NCBI GenBank assembly: GCA_002501855.1
Contig: DAOM01000274.1
Span: 1-5,576, forward strand
Direction: 5' to 3'
DNA: 5,576 nucleotides
DNA from: Candidatus Nitrosopolaris nunavutensis
GTDB taxonomy: Archaea > Thermoproteota > Nitrososphaeria > Nitrososphaerales > Nitrososphaeraceae
This document shows, piece by piece, positions 5,189 to 5,576 of the stretch. The first letter of the stretch is position 1; each line of letters starts with the position of its first letter. Under the pieces are notes generated by a model. It saw only the letters and a list, made by a program, of their open reading frames with translations. It made no database searches and had not been told where the DNA came from. A program made the translations under genes and the position numbers.

Positions 5189-5576
5189 GTGTATAGTGGC
5201 GGGAACCTAAAATCACAGAAAGAGGAAAATCATAGCCAAATTCACGGTTATTCACACTTTGTTGATTTACGTGATTGTTATCCATTTGTGAAATGGGCTG
5301 GCGGTAAGAGCCAATTATTATCTGAGTTAGACTCAATGATTCCTTCTGAATTCAATCGATATTTTGAGCCATTTCTTGGTGGTGGCGCGATGTTCTTTCA
5401 TTTGATATCTGATAGAAATATGAGGTTTAGTGCTTATCTTTCCGATATAAACGAGGAATTAATCACGGCCTATAAAGTTGTGAAGAATAACGTAAAAGAA
5501 TTAATCGAATATCTCAAAAGGCATCAAAGAGAATATAACAGAAATCATTCTAGATATTACTACAAGTTAAGAGATG
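5189..5576 (+). CDS. Dam-type (D12 class) adenine-N6 DNA methyltransferase, partial
   Basis: The enzyme transfers a methyl group from S-adenosylmethionine to adenine N6 in DNA. The D12 class includes Dam and DpnM, which act on GATC, but the target here is not predictable. With a GTG start at 5189 the visible 129 residues show PFVKWAGGK (32-40, the N-terminal AdoMet-site motif), YFEPFLGGGAMFF (58-70, motif I) and YLSDINEELITAY (83-95, the acidic AdoMet-binding turn). A helical YLKRHQREYN stretch, as in the family, follows. The catalytic DPPY lies beyond the window. The frame is open back to 5069, but the part before about 5160 is antisense to a better frame. No ATG or TTG exists between there and the motif. 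GTG 5189 gives a 31-residue non-conserved extension. GTG 5288 falls inside the motif, so the start is uncertain. No restriction gene is visible, and one could follow downstream. Confidence 0.85.
   Translation, partial: MYSGGNLKSQKEENHSQIHGYSHFVDLRDCYPFVKWAGGKSQLLSELDSMIPSEFNRYFEPFLGGGAMFFHLISDRNMRFSAYLSDINEELITAYKVVKNNVKELIEYLKRHQREYNRNHSRYYYKLRD

Noticed and set aside
1..5576. CRISPR array or insertion sequence
   Set aside because: No regularly spaced repeats, no transposase-like frame and no terminal inverted repeats with target duplications were seen.

Overview
The window is low in G+C and almost certainly archaeal. The best guess is an ammonia-oxidising Nitrososphaerota (Thaumarchaeota) of the Nitrososphaera/Nitrosocosmicus type. 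That placement rests on three protein fragments that resemble proteins I associate with this group: the C-terminus of a CDC48-type ATPase, a multi-pass membrane protein carrying a YPPFG...LSSYL...GIYSSAIS motif, and a MoxR/RuvB-like AAA ATPase. It is an inference from memory, not from a search.

Most of the window is a gene graveyard. From the left: a small coiled-coil plus membrane-helix gene with in-frame stops (129-478, +); a diverged inverted copy of its most conserved part (484-618, -); the NAD-binding domain of a nucleotide-sugar dehydrogenase with a nonsense codon (780-1214, +); the last part of a CDC48 AAA ATPase, lacking both Walker motifs (1307-1795, +); and a P-loop NTPase fragment whose Walker A is split by 8 extra bases (1975-2207, +). 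Then comes the one intact full-length gene, a 293-residue radical SAM protein (2398-3279, -), with two overlapping hairpins just beyond its stop. To its right lie a weak coding remnant (3301-3504, +), a frameshifted AAA ATPase core (3659-3858, -) and the end of a membrane protein (3877-4191, -).

The right third is denser in short reading frames. There is a 99-residue hypothetical protein (4232-4531, +). An ATGA overlap joins it to a tiny Cys-containing frame that looks frameshifted (4528-4675, +). Facing these is a 39-residue protein with nine cysteines (4774-4893, -), followed by a hairpin. It sits 9 bases downstream of a convincing coding frame with no usual start codon (4903-5163, -). The window ends inside a Dam-type (D12 class) adenine DNA methyltransferase (5189-5576, +), divergent from that pair.

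Apart from the radical SAM gene, the methyltransferase and perhaps the small proteins, little here looks able to make a working product. The fragments come from unrelated functions (sugar-nucleotide oxidation, protein unfolding, element-type ATPases, membrane protein), so they do not form a pathway. The most plausible reading is a decayed accessory island. The Cys-rich microprotein with its upstream partner is the best candidate for something undescribed.
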